The translations under genes and the position numbers were made by a program. Under the pieces are notes generated by a model that searched no databases, was not told the DNA's origin, and worked only from the letters and a program-made list of their open reading frames with translations. 64,000 nt of DNA from Eremomyces bilateralis CBS 781.70 (taxonomy: Eukaryota > Ascomycota > Dothideomycetes > Eremomycetales > Eremomycetaceae): positions 1,655,846 through 1,719,845 of the forward strand of contig NW_022985069.1 in assembly GCF_010015585.1 (NCBI RefSeq). Direction: 5' to 3'. Shown here piece after piece: positions 1-10,312 of this stretch (the stretch's first letter is position 1; each line of letters opens with the position of its first letter).

Positions 1-719
1 TCTCCGCGTCTATAACTTGCTCATCAATTGCCTTTTGCTCTGTCGGCTGTGGTGCTGTCGGCTCTGCGCCAGGTCTGGCGTCCGAACCGGCAGGCAATGA
101 GGTCGCTTCATGATCGGTTGCGAACGGGGTTGGAGACGTGGTTTTCGCAAATCCGGGCGCGGATGGTGAGGGTGCCGGTTCAGAAGGTGATATCGGAAGG
201 GAGGGTTTCACTATTGGAGGAGAGGGCGCGTTCTGAAAGCCATTTTGGAGAGTTGGAGGAAGAGGGATGGTTTCTTCGCGAAGTGTTCGACCTCTACAAA
301 GTGAGTTAGCAGTCGGACAAAAGTGATACAACCGGAAAGGGTCGTGGAAGTTCACTGGACGCGTTTTTGGCAATGCACGTACTTTGTAAGGTCATTTTGG
401 TCGAGGAAGTTGGCTTCGTCGGGGGTGGGCGGCGCGTCGACGGGCGGTAGGGTTGGGAGGCCCCCGACGTTGGTGCTAAAGGTGAACAGGGCCCGCAGAT
501 GGTCGCGGTGCAGCTCGGCGGATTTCCTAGAAAACGCGAATTAGAATCGCAACGCGGACGTGATAATTTCCATCAACGAAAATACGGTGTCGCATCGCGT
601 CCGGCAAGTGATATATGATGACGATGGCAATATTCCATCGCTGTGGAGGGCGCGACTTACAGGGCCTCTGCCTTCTTCGAGTTCCATATTGCCTCACGGA
701 CGTTCTCCAGTATGGACAT
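1..719 (-). CDS. N-terminal part of a nuclear protein, possibly NuA4 subunit Eaf1/Vid21 (left-edge partial)
   Basis: Three exons on the minus strand join in phase: 661-719, 383-526 and 1-293, with donors GTAAGT and GTACGT and TAG acceptors. The product starts MSILENVREAIW and runs for about 165 residues before leaving the window. The first 40 residues are helical and charged (NSKKAEALKSAELHRDHLR); the rest is Pro/Ser/Ala rich and looks disordered. The pattern of a short basic helix followed by LPPVD...FLDQNDLTKGRTL recalls the N-terminus of the NuA4 scaffold Eaf1/Vid21, but this is a memory-based resemblance. An upstream exon is possible: the same frame stays open above the chosen ATG and a CAG acceptor-like site lies just before it. 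The head-to-head neighbour is RRB1, about 1.2 kb away. Confidence 0.45.
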
Positions 720-1889
720 GAAGACGCTATTCGGGGGGCAGAAAATCCGGCATTCCTGCGCAATGAAACGGAGGAAGTGTACAGAAGTGGAATTTTCGGC
801 GCGAATTGATGGAAATGATGGGGTTGATGGGCTCCGACGATGAATGCGTGGTGAAGTGATAGTGGTCGTGGTGGTGAGAAGAGTGATGGAGTGGAACAGT
901 GGAAGTGCCAATTGGGTGGAGGAAGTCGTGGTTTGGTGAGTGAGAGCTGGGTGGGTGAGAGAGTTGTGACTTGTGAGTGAATCCAGCAGAGAGACTGAGT
1001 GAAAGGAGTGACATGGAGGCGGTTTGCCCTGGCGGCCGGGGGGCTACTCCCTCCCCCTCCCCCTTACGGTTCACAGTTCACCTCACTGCAAAACTGCAAA
1101 GGCACCTGCTCTCGGCGGCGGGGATGTACGTAGTGTCACTTCTTACTTCTTAGAGATGTCCTCGCTTCCCTACTTCCTTACTTCCCTAATTACTTTTCTT
1201 CATCTTCAACTTCGGAATCATTACTATAGCGTGCCTTTCATGTTTTGATATAATTATTAGATTCTACTTATTGTTCGGAGCCAGTCATCATTATGTGATC
1301 CATTCAAAGTGCATGTCCAACCGTGGTGGTATGTCTGGACTGGTTGAGCCTACCATACTTCCAGGCATTGTGTCAAATGAAATCAACGACACTCAGGTCG
1401 AGGGAAGCTGTCTACCGGTAGCCTGGATTACCAAATACAGGTAGATATAAAATTCCTTGCTTCCGCTGCTTGAAAAATCGATGCTGGGGATGATGAACCG
1501 CCTGGTGAATCGTGGGAATTTATATATCGAGCGACCATCGCGGCCGTTCAATTGGAGGGCATTACAGGAGAACATGAGGCACTAGGCATCAGTATTTTAA
1601 TTACAGCCTTGATGCCTTACTGCCAGGTCTGGGTTGGGTTGGAGGGTTGGAGCAGAGGGTTTTGGAGGCTTCAACTAATACAGTCACGTGCAGCTGGAGG
1701 TCGGTTCATGTTCGGTTGATTTTCCCCTGCCCGCCACCAGAATGGTGCCTTGATGCCTCAGGTATCCACATCTTCTCCGGCCCAGCCACTGTTCTGCCCC
1801 ACCATCAATTCAGGTTCCATCCCCAAAATTTTATTTGGCCTGCACAATCCCCCAACTCCGACGAGACCATGCCCTGTAAACCATAGACA
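720..1889. other. Divergent intergenic region
   Basis: It separates the left-edge gene (minus) from RRB1 (plus) and should hold both promoters. The part near 840-1010 is rich in GTGG/GTGAGTG runs, that is CA/TC-rich on the minus strand, as expected of a 5' leader. I see no convincing gene. Confidence 0.5.
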
Positions 1890-3494
1890 ATGAGTAAACG
1901 ACCTGCGGAATCTGACGCCGAGGGGTTAGATCCCCTCAAGTCGGGTAATCGGCCGGAAAACGGCCAGGATCTCGCCCATGAGGCCGGCGAATTCGAAGAC
2001 GAGTACGAAGATGAATTCGAAAGCGAGGACGAGATCATAGAGGCCGGCGTCGATGGACGGCCGGACGAGGAGCGGGAAGCGGAGGAGAAGGAAAATGGTC
2101 TGTCGCCGCTTCAGCCTTGACGTATACGATCTAATGGATCTCCCAGCCATGGACGTGGATCAGGAAATCTTCATTCCCGGACGAAGTAAACTGTCCGCCG
2201 GACAGACGTTACAAGCGGATCCTTCGACATATCATATGCTCCACAGCCTCCAAGCACCATGGCCATGCCTGTCCTGCGACATTGTCAAAGACCAGTTAGG
2301 CGACAACCGCAAGACGTATCCCGCCACGATCTACGCCGTTGCCGGCACGCAGGCTGCCCAGGGACGCGAGAAGGAGAACCAGCTCCTCGTCATGAAGCTG
2401 AGCAGTCTCTCCCGCATGGACAACGCCGAAGAATCCGACGAAGAGTCCGACGAGGACGAAGACGCCGACCCGATCCTGGAAACCAAATCCATCCCGCTCA
2501 ACTCCTGCACCAACCGCATCCGCACCTACCAACCCCCGCTCTCCTCCGCCGCCCACCCGCTGACCACCCTGACCGCCTCCATGATGGAGTCCGGCGAAGT
2601 CCTGATCCACGATGTCACCCCCCATCTCACCTCCTTCGACACCCCCGGCGCCACCATCACCCCAAAACAGAACAAGCCCGTCTCCACCATCCGCGCGCAC
2701 GCCGGCGTCGAAGGCTTCGCCATCGACTGGGCCCCCTCGAACGTCTACCCCACGGGGAAGCTCCTTACCGGCGACCTGTCCGGGAAGATCTTCTGCACGA
2801 CGCGCACCGACGGCGGCGGTCTGGCAACCGACACCACGCCGTACACTGGCCACGGGGGCTCGGTGGAAGAGCTCCAGTGGTCGCCATCCGAGAAGAACGT
2901 GTTCGCATCCGGCGGCGACGACGGGACCGTCCGCGTCTGGGATCTGCGCAGCAAGTCGCGCAAACCTGTCGTCACCGTGCAGGCCAGCGCGACCGACGTC
3001 AACGTGCTGAGCTGGTCGCGTCTGACGACGCATCTGCTGGCGTCGGGCCACGAGGACGGGAGCTGGAGCGTGTGGGACCTGCGGCAGTGGAAGCCGACCG
3101 CGGGATCGTCGGGGTCCGGGAGCGATCCGCTGCGGCCGACGCCGGTGGCCGGGTTTTCGTTCCATAAGGAGCAGATTACGTGTTTGGAATGGCATCCGAC
3201 CGACGATAGCATCATGCTGGTGGGTTCTGGTGACAACACCCTCACGCTGTGGGATTTGGCGGTGGAGTTCGACGATGAGGAAAGCAAGGATACGGGCGGG
3301 GTCCAGGACGTGCCGCCGCAGTTGTTGTTCGTGCATTACATGGACGAGGTCAAAGAGGGCCATTGGCATCCGCAAATCCCCGGGGTGGTGTTGGCGACGG
3401 GAAACAGTGGATTTGGGTAAGTGATCATCTGCTCGTTGTCACGATAGGATACTAACTTCAGGCGTCTAGGGCTTTCAAGACCATTAGCGTATAA
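1890..3494 (+). CDS. RRB1: Ribosome assembly protein Rrb1 (GRWD1 family, WD40)
   Basis: Rrb1 is the chaperone of ribosomal protein Rpl3 and is needed for 60S subunit assembly in nucleus and nucleolus. Exons are 1890-2097, 2147-3416 and 3470-3494 (500 aa); the second intron has a perfect ACTAAC branch point. The N-terminus is acidic, ending FEDEYEDEFESEDEI and AGVDGRPDEEREAE, followed by FIPGR and the N-terminal Rrb1/RBBP4-type box PWPCLSCDIV. WD40 blades fill the C-terminal two thirds, for example SGGDDGTVRVWDLR, ASGHEDGSWSVWDLR and GSGDNTLTLWDLAVE. An acidic insert (EESDEESDEDEDAD) lies near residue 120. The last exon gives the family ending AFKTISV. Length and order match fungal Rrb1; identification is firm. 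Confidence 0.95.
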
Positions 3495-3736
3495 ACAGGA
3501 TGATGCAGGATGATACCCAGAGCACTTCAGCCTATGTAGCTTTGCCAATACGACACATCATGCCAATCGTTGTACCTGCTCGGAATCTTTGAGTGACACT
3601 GCGGTGTCGTATGACAATCTTGACTCCGGATGCCTTATAGAGTCCCAGAAAACGCCCAACGTGAGAATGATCGGGTATCGCTGTCCCTCCCCATACGCCA
3701 TGTAAATGAACGGTACTCCTCCCCGTCCCAACCTCA

Positions 3737-4087
3737 TCATTTACTCGCCCGGTCGCTCCCGTCGCCCACTCGTTGCTGCGCTTGTATCGTCGCCTCGAGG
3801 CTGTCCAGTCGCTTCGACATGTCGTCCACTATTCCAGATCAGCGTCGTGCCGTGATAGATAGGCGTTGTGGATCGTGGTATACTCTTGGAGAACAGTTCG
3901 CTGGAGACGGTGGAGAACTTGGTGGCCAGCTGGTTCAACAGCGTGTCGACCGCCGTTGTCAGCTCGGCCGTGGAGTCGTTCGGAGCGGCCTGGACGAGGA
4001 GAACGTGTTAGCTAGGTGTTTTGCCCAGACAGAGAATCGGCTCACCCCTTCGTCGTCCAGTTTCAATTTCTCCGGGGAGACCGGCAT
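3737..4087 (-). CDS. HSBP1-like heat-shock factor binding protein
   Basis: Three exons on the minus strand (4046-4087, 3884-3989, 3737-3828) give 79 residues. The core ELTTAVDTLLNQLATKFSTVS followed by MDDMSKRLDSLEATIQ has the continuous heptad spacing of the HSBP1 coiled coil, and the length fits the family. HSBP1 forms trimers and hexamers; in animals it binds the trimerisation domain of HSF1 and also helps assemble the WASH complex, while the fungal role is less clear. Splice sites are GTGAGC/CAG and GTATAC/TAG, both in phase. The gene converges on RRB1 with 242 bp between stop codons. Confidence 0.85.
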
Positions 4088-4624
4088 GGCTGAGGTGGTG
4101 GAATGAATTCGGTGCTGAAGCAGGTGGAGGAGTGGAAAACAATGATCAACGACGTCCTGGTTCCCTTAGCTCCGGACAAGGTTCGCGAGACCAGTTTGAT
4201 AATTGATTACAGTATAGATTGCACACAGGCTTGTATACAACACGATATGGAGATTGGTATTACCTAGAATAACATGAAGAATGATCGGGGATGATCGAGG
4301 GGAGGGTGGATGCGGCTCTACGCCTCTCGTCCCCCCCATGAAGCCATGACCCTGGATTTAGTAATACGGGAATCCACACCAATCATCCAACCGCCAACCA
4401 AGCTTGGAGGCTCGGGGTTTCGGGGGAACTGTCGAGGGGAGGGTTCGACGTGACAAGGGGATGTACATGTAGTCTTGGGAGTTTGTAGACGGAGGAGGAT
4501 TCTTAATGCTGGCTGCCTCTCACACTTCAAATGGATCTCTCGGTGTGCTCTATTTACCGATTCCACATCTATTCTCCTGCATTGGTGTAGCCAGTAGCTG
4601 ACAGCATTGATTGAGATCATCACC
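4088..4624. other. Divergent intergenic region
   Basis: This holds the 5' regions of the HSBP1-like gene (minus) and the PIG-L gene (plus). No further gene is supported. Confidence 0.5.
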
Positions 4625-5525
4625 ATGCGTGGGCTTTTCTGGGCAGCGCTTCCGCTGTTCCTAATGGCCGTCTGGATCTGGGCAGCGAACCTCTCGCGCA
4701 CCCATCCTATCCTCACGAACCAGCGGATTGGGTTGCTCATCGCGCATCCCGACGACGAAGTCATGTTCTTCGCGCCCACGCTGCTGGCATTGACCGATCC
4801 TGGCCTCGGAAACCACGTCCAGATCCTCTGCATGAGTAGCGGTGAGTGAAGGCAACCGGTTCCACCTCACGAGGCACGATGCTAACCGGCGATGGCGACC
4901 AGGCGACGCGGACGGACAGGGCGCGACGCGGAAGAAAGAGCTCGTCGAATCCGCCTTGGCCCTAGGCATCCGGTCCAGCGACGACGTCCTGGTCGTCGAC
5001 GAGCCCGATTTCCCGGATTCGATGACCATTGCATGGAACCCGCACCTCCTCGCCCGCCGGCTGGGTACGGCGTTCGCGCCCAACAGGAGCACCTCGTCCT
5101 CGGGTTCCCTTCCGAAACCGCCCATCGATTCGCTCATCACCTTCGACGCAGGCGGCGTCTCATCACACCCGAATCATCGGGCTTGTCATACCGGAGCGAC
5201 GACGTTCATCCACACCTCGATGCGCGAGCGCGCCGGTTGGGGCTCACCGGTTGAGTTGTACACGTTGACCAGCGTCAACCTCTGGAGAAAGTACGTTAGC
5301 TTCGTGGATGCGCCCTGGACCATGCTCTTGGCCATGAGGAGAGCGACCCACGAGTCGGGGTCGACACCGTCCTCATTGGTCTTCATGAGCGATCCCGCCG
5401 AGTACTGGAGAGCGCGCCAGGCCATGACACAGGCCCATAAAAGCCAAATGAGGTGGTTCCGATATGGGTGGATCACGCTGTCCCGATACATGGTCGTGAA
5501 TGACCTGCGCAGAGAGAACGAATAA
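4625..5525 (+). CDS. GPI12: N-acetylglucosaminyl-phosphatidylinositol de-N-acetylase (PIG-L/Gpi12)
   Basis: The enzyme removes the acetyl group from GlcNAc-PI, the second step of GPI-anchor synthesis, on the cytosolic face of the ER. Exons are 4625-4841 and 4903-5525 (279 aa), with a 61-nt intron (GTGAGT, GCTAACC branch, CAG). Residues 3-21 form one transmembrane segment. The zinc-binding motif AHPDDE lies at 40-45, followed by FFAPTL; a second conserved block FDAGGVSSHPNHRA supplies the later His ligands (SHPNH). The start at 4625 has a good context (caccATG); an in-frame ATG six codons upstream would delay the membrane segment. It may serve anchors such as that of the wall protein at 19363. 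Confidence 0.92.
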
Positions 5526-7037
5526 TGAACCATCCGTCCGGAATTGTCCCCGTCACAAATCGCTTGCGCGACAATGTCGTCTACCTTGTTGGGATATTGG
5601 GATCCTATGATCTGTCCTACAGCGCTATTGCCTTGAGGATCACGGACGTATATGGAAGAGCACGAGCATCCGGTAGCCAACACAATAGCGACACTCAACC
5701 GGGTCGCAATGCGATCGACAAGCGTAGTTCCTTGATCGATGCCTTGTGCGTTCGGGAATCGACCATGGTGTCGCAAACAAAAGCAAGATGAGATGGGATT
5801 CCTAAACCAGCAAATCGGCTGCCAGTGGCAGTTCGTGATAGCGGCATCTGAGCCCAGTATCCACTCGTGCTGACTCGCACTCCAATTCCCTTTTCCTAGA
5901 TGACGATCACCATCTGCGAATTGCGATTCTGCGTATCGCGCACCCCTTGGGGCTAGCCAACCTAAGAGCGCGGGGAACCGCTTCCGGCGAAGCCGCGAGG
6001 AATATGGCGCAACCGGGAAGCAAGTTCGTGGCGGGGGAGCCAATGGCGGTGGGGCGCGACGGTTTTGTTAGCATACGATGCTCTGGTGATTTGCGTTACC
6101 TTTTAAGGGATTGTTGATTGCTCGCATACGGGGATCCACTCTCTGTCGGCCCGTCGCGTGGTGCAGCGGATTGGTCTGCTTTTTACAGAGCTTGATGCCA
6201 GTTCGTGAGTTTGGAGGGTGCGTATCCTAGTCCATCGGATGTAGCCATACTGGTAACCTTCGTGCTGCGTCGTAAGGCTTCAGGCCGATCCACTTGCAAA
6301 GAGGCTCGGGGCTGTGCAGATACTTCGACATCGCCGCAGTTCTACATAGCACGGCCTTGTCGTGAGCCTTGTCGCGAGATATAAAAAGCCAGGTCAGTCA
6401 GTCCGTTCTTGTTCCATTTGCTACGATAATTCGTCGTACCTGGACGAACCCATTGCAAGCCGCTTCTAAGCTTCGAAGCACTGAATCGGTGTAAGCAGCC
6501 TTCCTTTTCCGTCCAACTCGACTCAGCCCTTTGGACTTAGCGTGTTTCATCCGCTCAAAGCGTATCCCCATAGGAGGACTCACCGAGATCTTTTTTTGAT
6601 CTTCCATTAATCTCCTTTGCAGCAAAACTTGACACTCAACAAATGTGAGCCGAGATGTTGGTGATGCAAGGGCAGCTTTCGTTGCTAACTTGGGGTGTCA
6701 AAGACGTGCGGCGATTGATACGCCGAGCCGTGAACTCCCCGTCATATATCCCAACTATTCAATAATTCAACGCATAACACGTAAGGGAGATTGTTCTATG
6801 CAGGGCGAACTGTATTGAACAACCGGACCAACGTGGAACTTAAACGGTATTCGCTCCATCATCGCCTTCAGTTCCGATTGCTCAAGGCAACCGACGACGA
6901 ATTCTGTCAATTCCACTCGTCAATGACGAAAGCCAGGCCGACCTATCAGATTCTACGACATCAACTGTTCCGTCCTGAATTACCTGGCAAAAATATCCAC
7001 CCTTCAAAGCCTTGATAGATGCCTACTGGCCATCCAA
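5526..7037. other. Gene-poor intergenic region
   Basis: No supported gene. A long open frame on the minus strand over 5186-6043 lies mostly opposite PIG-L and looks fortuitous. A short minus-strand ATG frame at 6398-6607 gives a basic peptide (MKHAKSKGLSRVGRKRK) without recognisable family. The 3' part should contain the promoter of the F-box gene. Confidence 0.4.
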
Positions 7038-7634
7038 ATGTCCTCAAACTCGGCTTCCCAACGCCTGACGCTCTCTGCTCTGCCAACCGAGATGCACCTG
7101 GAGATTATATCCCATCTCTCGATCCCATCCCCTCAGCGGCTTCAACAAACCTCCCGCCACTTCTGTTCTCTCGTCAAGCGACCGACCTTGCGAACACTTC
7201 TTGAAGAGGAAAGCCTACCGTGGGCCCGCGAACAGCAGTACCTTACCTGTTCGGAATGCGTCAAGTTTCGCAAGCGATCCTCCTTCGCCGATGATATGAC
7301 GGTCGGGGAGTATTCACCCGGTTGTCTGAAGGCGTCGCAGCGCATGTGCATCTGGTGCGCTCTGCAAAATGACAAGTTCCCTCTCGGCACGCTGATGCGC
7401 GTGGGGGGGAGAACACATGTGGTGTGCTTGCAGTGCGGTCGATGTCGTTCGGAAATCGGCACAAAGGGCAGTCGAAGTTGTCGAGATTGCTGGGCACGGG
7501 AAGAGAAGGGAAGGATAGGGAAGCAGCAGAATTGGTGGAGTAGGCGCGGCGCTGGTAGGTACCCAGGAGATGGAGAAGTTGGAAGTGGATTTGAAGAAGA
7601 AGGAGTTTGGGATGTGTGTGATGAGTATGACTGA
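7038..7634 (+). CDS. Small F-box protein with Cys-pair region
   Basis: A single exon of 198 residues. Residues 11-50 form an F-box (LSALPTEMHLEIISHLSIPS then LQQTSRHFCSLV), which would bind Skp1 and make this the substrate-recognition part of an SCF ubiquitin ligase. The rest has regularly spaced cysteines (C71/C74, C96, C104/C107, C130/C133/C136, C148/C151) that may bind zinc, and ends in an acidic Gly/Glu tail. This layout is frequent among the many lineage-specific F-box proteins of filamentous fungi. The substrate cannot be predicted. The start follows from the ATG just before the F-box; no intron is needed. Confidence 0.8.
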   Translation: MSSNSASQRLTLSALPTEMHLEIISHLSIPSPQRLQQTSRHFCSLVKRPTLRTLLEEESLPWAREQQYLTCSECVKFRKRSSFADDMTVGEYSPGCLKASQRMCIWCALQNDKFPLGTLMRVGGRTHVVCLQCGRCRSEIGTKGSRSCRDCWAREEKGRIGKQQNWWSRRGAGRYPGDGEVGSGFEEEGVWDVCDEYD

Positions 7635-10312
7635 AAGAGAAGGACGTCTACTGCCATCTGATGTGGAAGTGCAGCGGTCAAGTCAGTCATCAAACCCTAG
7701 CACTAGGCAATTCCTTTATACAAGAACTATGGAATTGGCAGGCGAGTAATTATCTAGGAACAGTTCTCCTTCGCATGGAGAAGGTTGGACTTTATGAGGA
7801 GGCGAACAATACCAGGGTCCGCCGAAGCGCTCAAGAGCATGGAAATATCAAGTTGACCGCCACACTGCGTGTTGCGAATGAACCTCCCTATCGAATATCG
7901 AGAGCAACTATAACCACCCCGAGGATCCCTGTCGTCGACTGTCCACTCTGCCCAGCGATTTACTGCCGGATTCAATACACAAGCATAAATGACTGGGTGT
8001 GTTAACAGGATTCCGAGAGTCATAGTGGCAGAAGGCGAGCATTCATAAGGGGTCAAAGACTGTCTTTCAATCCTCGCCGTCGATGCATTATGGATAGTAG
8101 CTGAAGGGGGTCTTCGAAGCTCATGGATACTTCTCGTGCCGCAAGCTATGTACAGTCTATCAATCATCTTCGCTGTACCGCATTGCTCTACTACTTCAGT
8201 CTGACGAGGGTACTTTGCAGCTCGCAGAAATCATGGCGAGGAAGCAAAAGCATGTGGCGAAACGCCTCCAAGTGGAGACCAGTCCGGCCCAAGCAATCCG
8301 ACCGATTCCTCAAAGCAAACCTGCTTCCGCTCCCGCGTTGCGACCATAGTCAATCCCTCGCGGTCGGCGGGACAGAAATCAGACGTTGAATCGGGCACAG
8401 CGTCGTTGCTTGCCAGTTCTGGTAGAGGCGATATCGAGGCAAATCAAGAAGCGAGCACTGCGCCTACATCCGGCCCAAGTAGAACCGAGAATCAGAACAA
8501 ACAATCAGGAAAGCTCGACTCTTTCCCCCCGCTTCGATCCGGATCGCGGCGCGGTTCCACCGAAATCATCTCGGTCAGATCGTCGGGATGTATGATGTTG
8601 ACACGGAGCAGCGCAGTTGTTCGCACGGCCTTTGACAGAGCGACTAATCTGCCACGCATGGAATGTTTTCGGGGTGGTGATCAGCGGCAAAATAGGTCTG
8701 CTACTGCAGTTGATATTGTGCCGAGTACTCCTCATCTCGAACAACCACAACGCTCCAGCCTGCCCAGTATTTCACGGGACGGCATCGCCCTAAGTTCGAC
8801 AGAAGAGACTGGCAGTTCTCAAATCTGTCATACGGGCCAACTGGAGAATTCAGCGCTCGGAGCACTAGCAGATCGCCTAGATCCTCCGGCGTCTATGAAG
8901 CGGCTGATCCCGAGTTAAAATAAGAGTACTGGGAGGGGCGCAGAGCGCTGGTTTATGATGGAGAAGTGGAAAGGCCCTCCATACCACTGCCTCCTGACAT
9001 CGCAACGTCTTCCACCAGATCTCAGCGCATCTCTTCAGAGGAGGGGAATGCAGGCTCTCATGACCCACAGCGAGCTTACCAGTACGAGGGCGTCTATCTC
9101 TCGGTGCTAGTGCCACCACCAACCCAGCCACGGTCCAATTTATCCCTCACAAGGGGGGCAAAGTTGAAGTCGTACTCGACGTTCTCCTAGCCCACTCACT
9201 GACAACCGCTATAACTGGGTCGCCACCACGTCCAACTCCTTCCTCCGCCGACCGCGCAGCAAGTCAGCAGATGTGTCGCCCCCTCGCTCCCCCAGGCATC
9301 GATCACCCATGGGGAGGTGGGCCGGAGGCGAGAGGGTGCCTAGGACGGTGAACTGGTGAAAATCGAATGGAATATCACGAAGGCGCGGAAATCAAGCGGG
9401 CATGCGTATTCGAAGATACCCAGGGGACGGTCGCGGTCAGGAAGAGAATAGGGAATATCGTAGCCACCACCTGGCTTTGACATGAACAAACCTAGGAAGC
9501 TGAGTTAGAGGGTACCGGTGGTTTATAGAAAGCTATTCGTCATTGACTATACCCCGTACTGCCTAGTTTTCTTGCCTTTCCATGCAAGACGGCATTCCAT
9601 GTCTACATGAGAACGGATTCTAAGGCTCTCATCCTACGACTGGCATTACCCACTCATGGCCCCAGGCCCTGCCTAATTCAAGGAACTGTGAGTTTTCATA
9701 TCAAAGTCCTGGCACGATATTTTCAGGACCGGTGTTGTAGATGCCGGTGTCGACAAGACATGATGTTTGCTAGTACACGAGCCCGGCTAGGCGATCGACG
9801 ACACACTTTTCCGCTGATTATCGACGATGGTACCCACCCGGAATATCTAATATAAACAGCAGTTGACTGTTGGAAACACATGTGGAAAGTTGAAGGTTTG
9901 CGAAGACCAGATAACGTAAGCTTGGTTTGTGATTAATGACATTGCCCTCTGACGTTGGACTTCAGATAAAAGCGACCATATGACACTAACAGACATTCTC
10001 TTACAGCGTTCGACCGTAAATATAGATCCCTCAGTGCAGTTCTCCTGCTTGCAACTCCCCCACATTTGTGGCGATGCAATATAATCCGGATATCCCATAG
10101 GCAAATTAAAACAGTCCATATGCTCCTCCCAACACCATGCAAGTAGTCTCGCAAGATATGAAAAGAAATCGCTGAAGAAATAGTTTGCAACAGAACGTGC
10201 AATGAGGCCCTGTGCAAAAAATTAAATGATCGTGCTCAACTACAGGATTCAATAGAGTACACGTTAACATGAGTTAGGTCACTCAAATCGGATGACCCTT
10301 ACCAGGTCAGCT
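7635..10312. other. 2.7-kb region without a resolved gene
   Basis: No confident gene. It contains a long ATG-less open frame at about 8208-8918 (separate entry) and a further open stretch near 9110-9350 in a different frame. The part 9600-10300 is AT-richer and holds only short frames. It may be the remains of one decayed multi-exon gene or a real gene with introns that I could not place. Confidence 0.35.
8208..8918 (+). other. Long ATG-less open frame, possible exon or gene relic
   Basis: This frame stays open for about 236 codons on the plus strand but has no ATG until well inside it. The product is Ser/Thr/Gln/Arg rich (SGPSRTENQNKQSGKLDSFP, RSGSRRGSTEIISVRSSG), like a disordered nuclear protein. 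A good acceptor (tactttgcag) ends at 8220. From there another frame gives MARKQKHVAKRLQVE after a possible first exon ATG at 8123, but that frame stops after about 38 codons. The two frames conflict, which suggests either a missed intron or decay. No family recognised. Confidence 0.25.

Noticed and set aside
2296-3375. 359-codon open frame on the minus strand
   Set aside because: It lies exactly opposite RRB1 and has the Arg/Gly/Val-rich composition of an antisense shadow of GC-rich coding sequence.
5186-6043. 285-codon open frame on the minus strand
   Set aside because: More than a third of it lies opposite the PIG-L gene, no family features are visible, and composition is shadow-like (many Cys, Trp, Ser runs).
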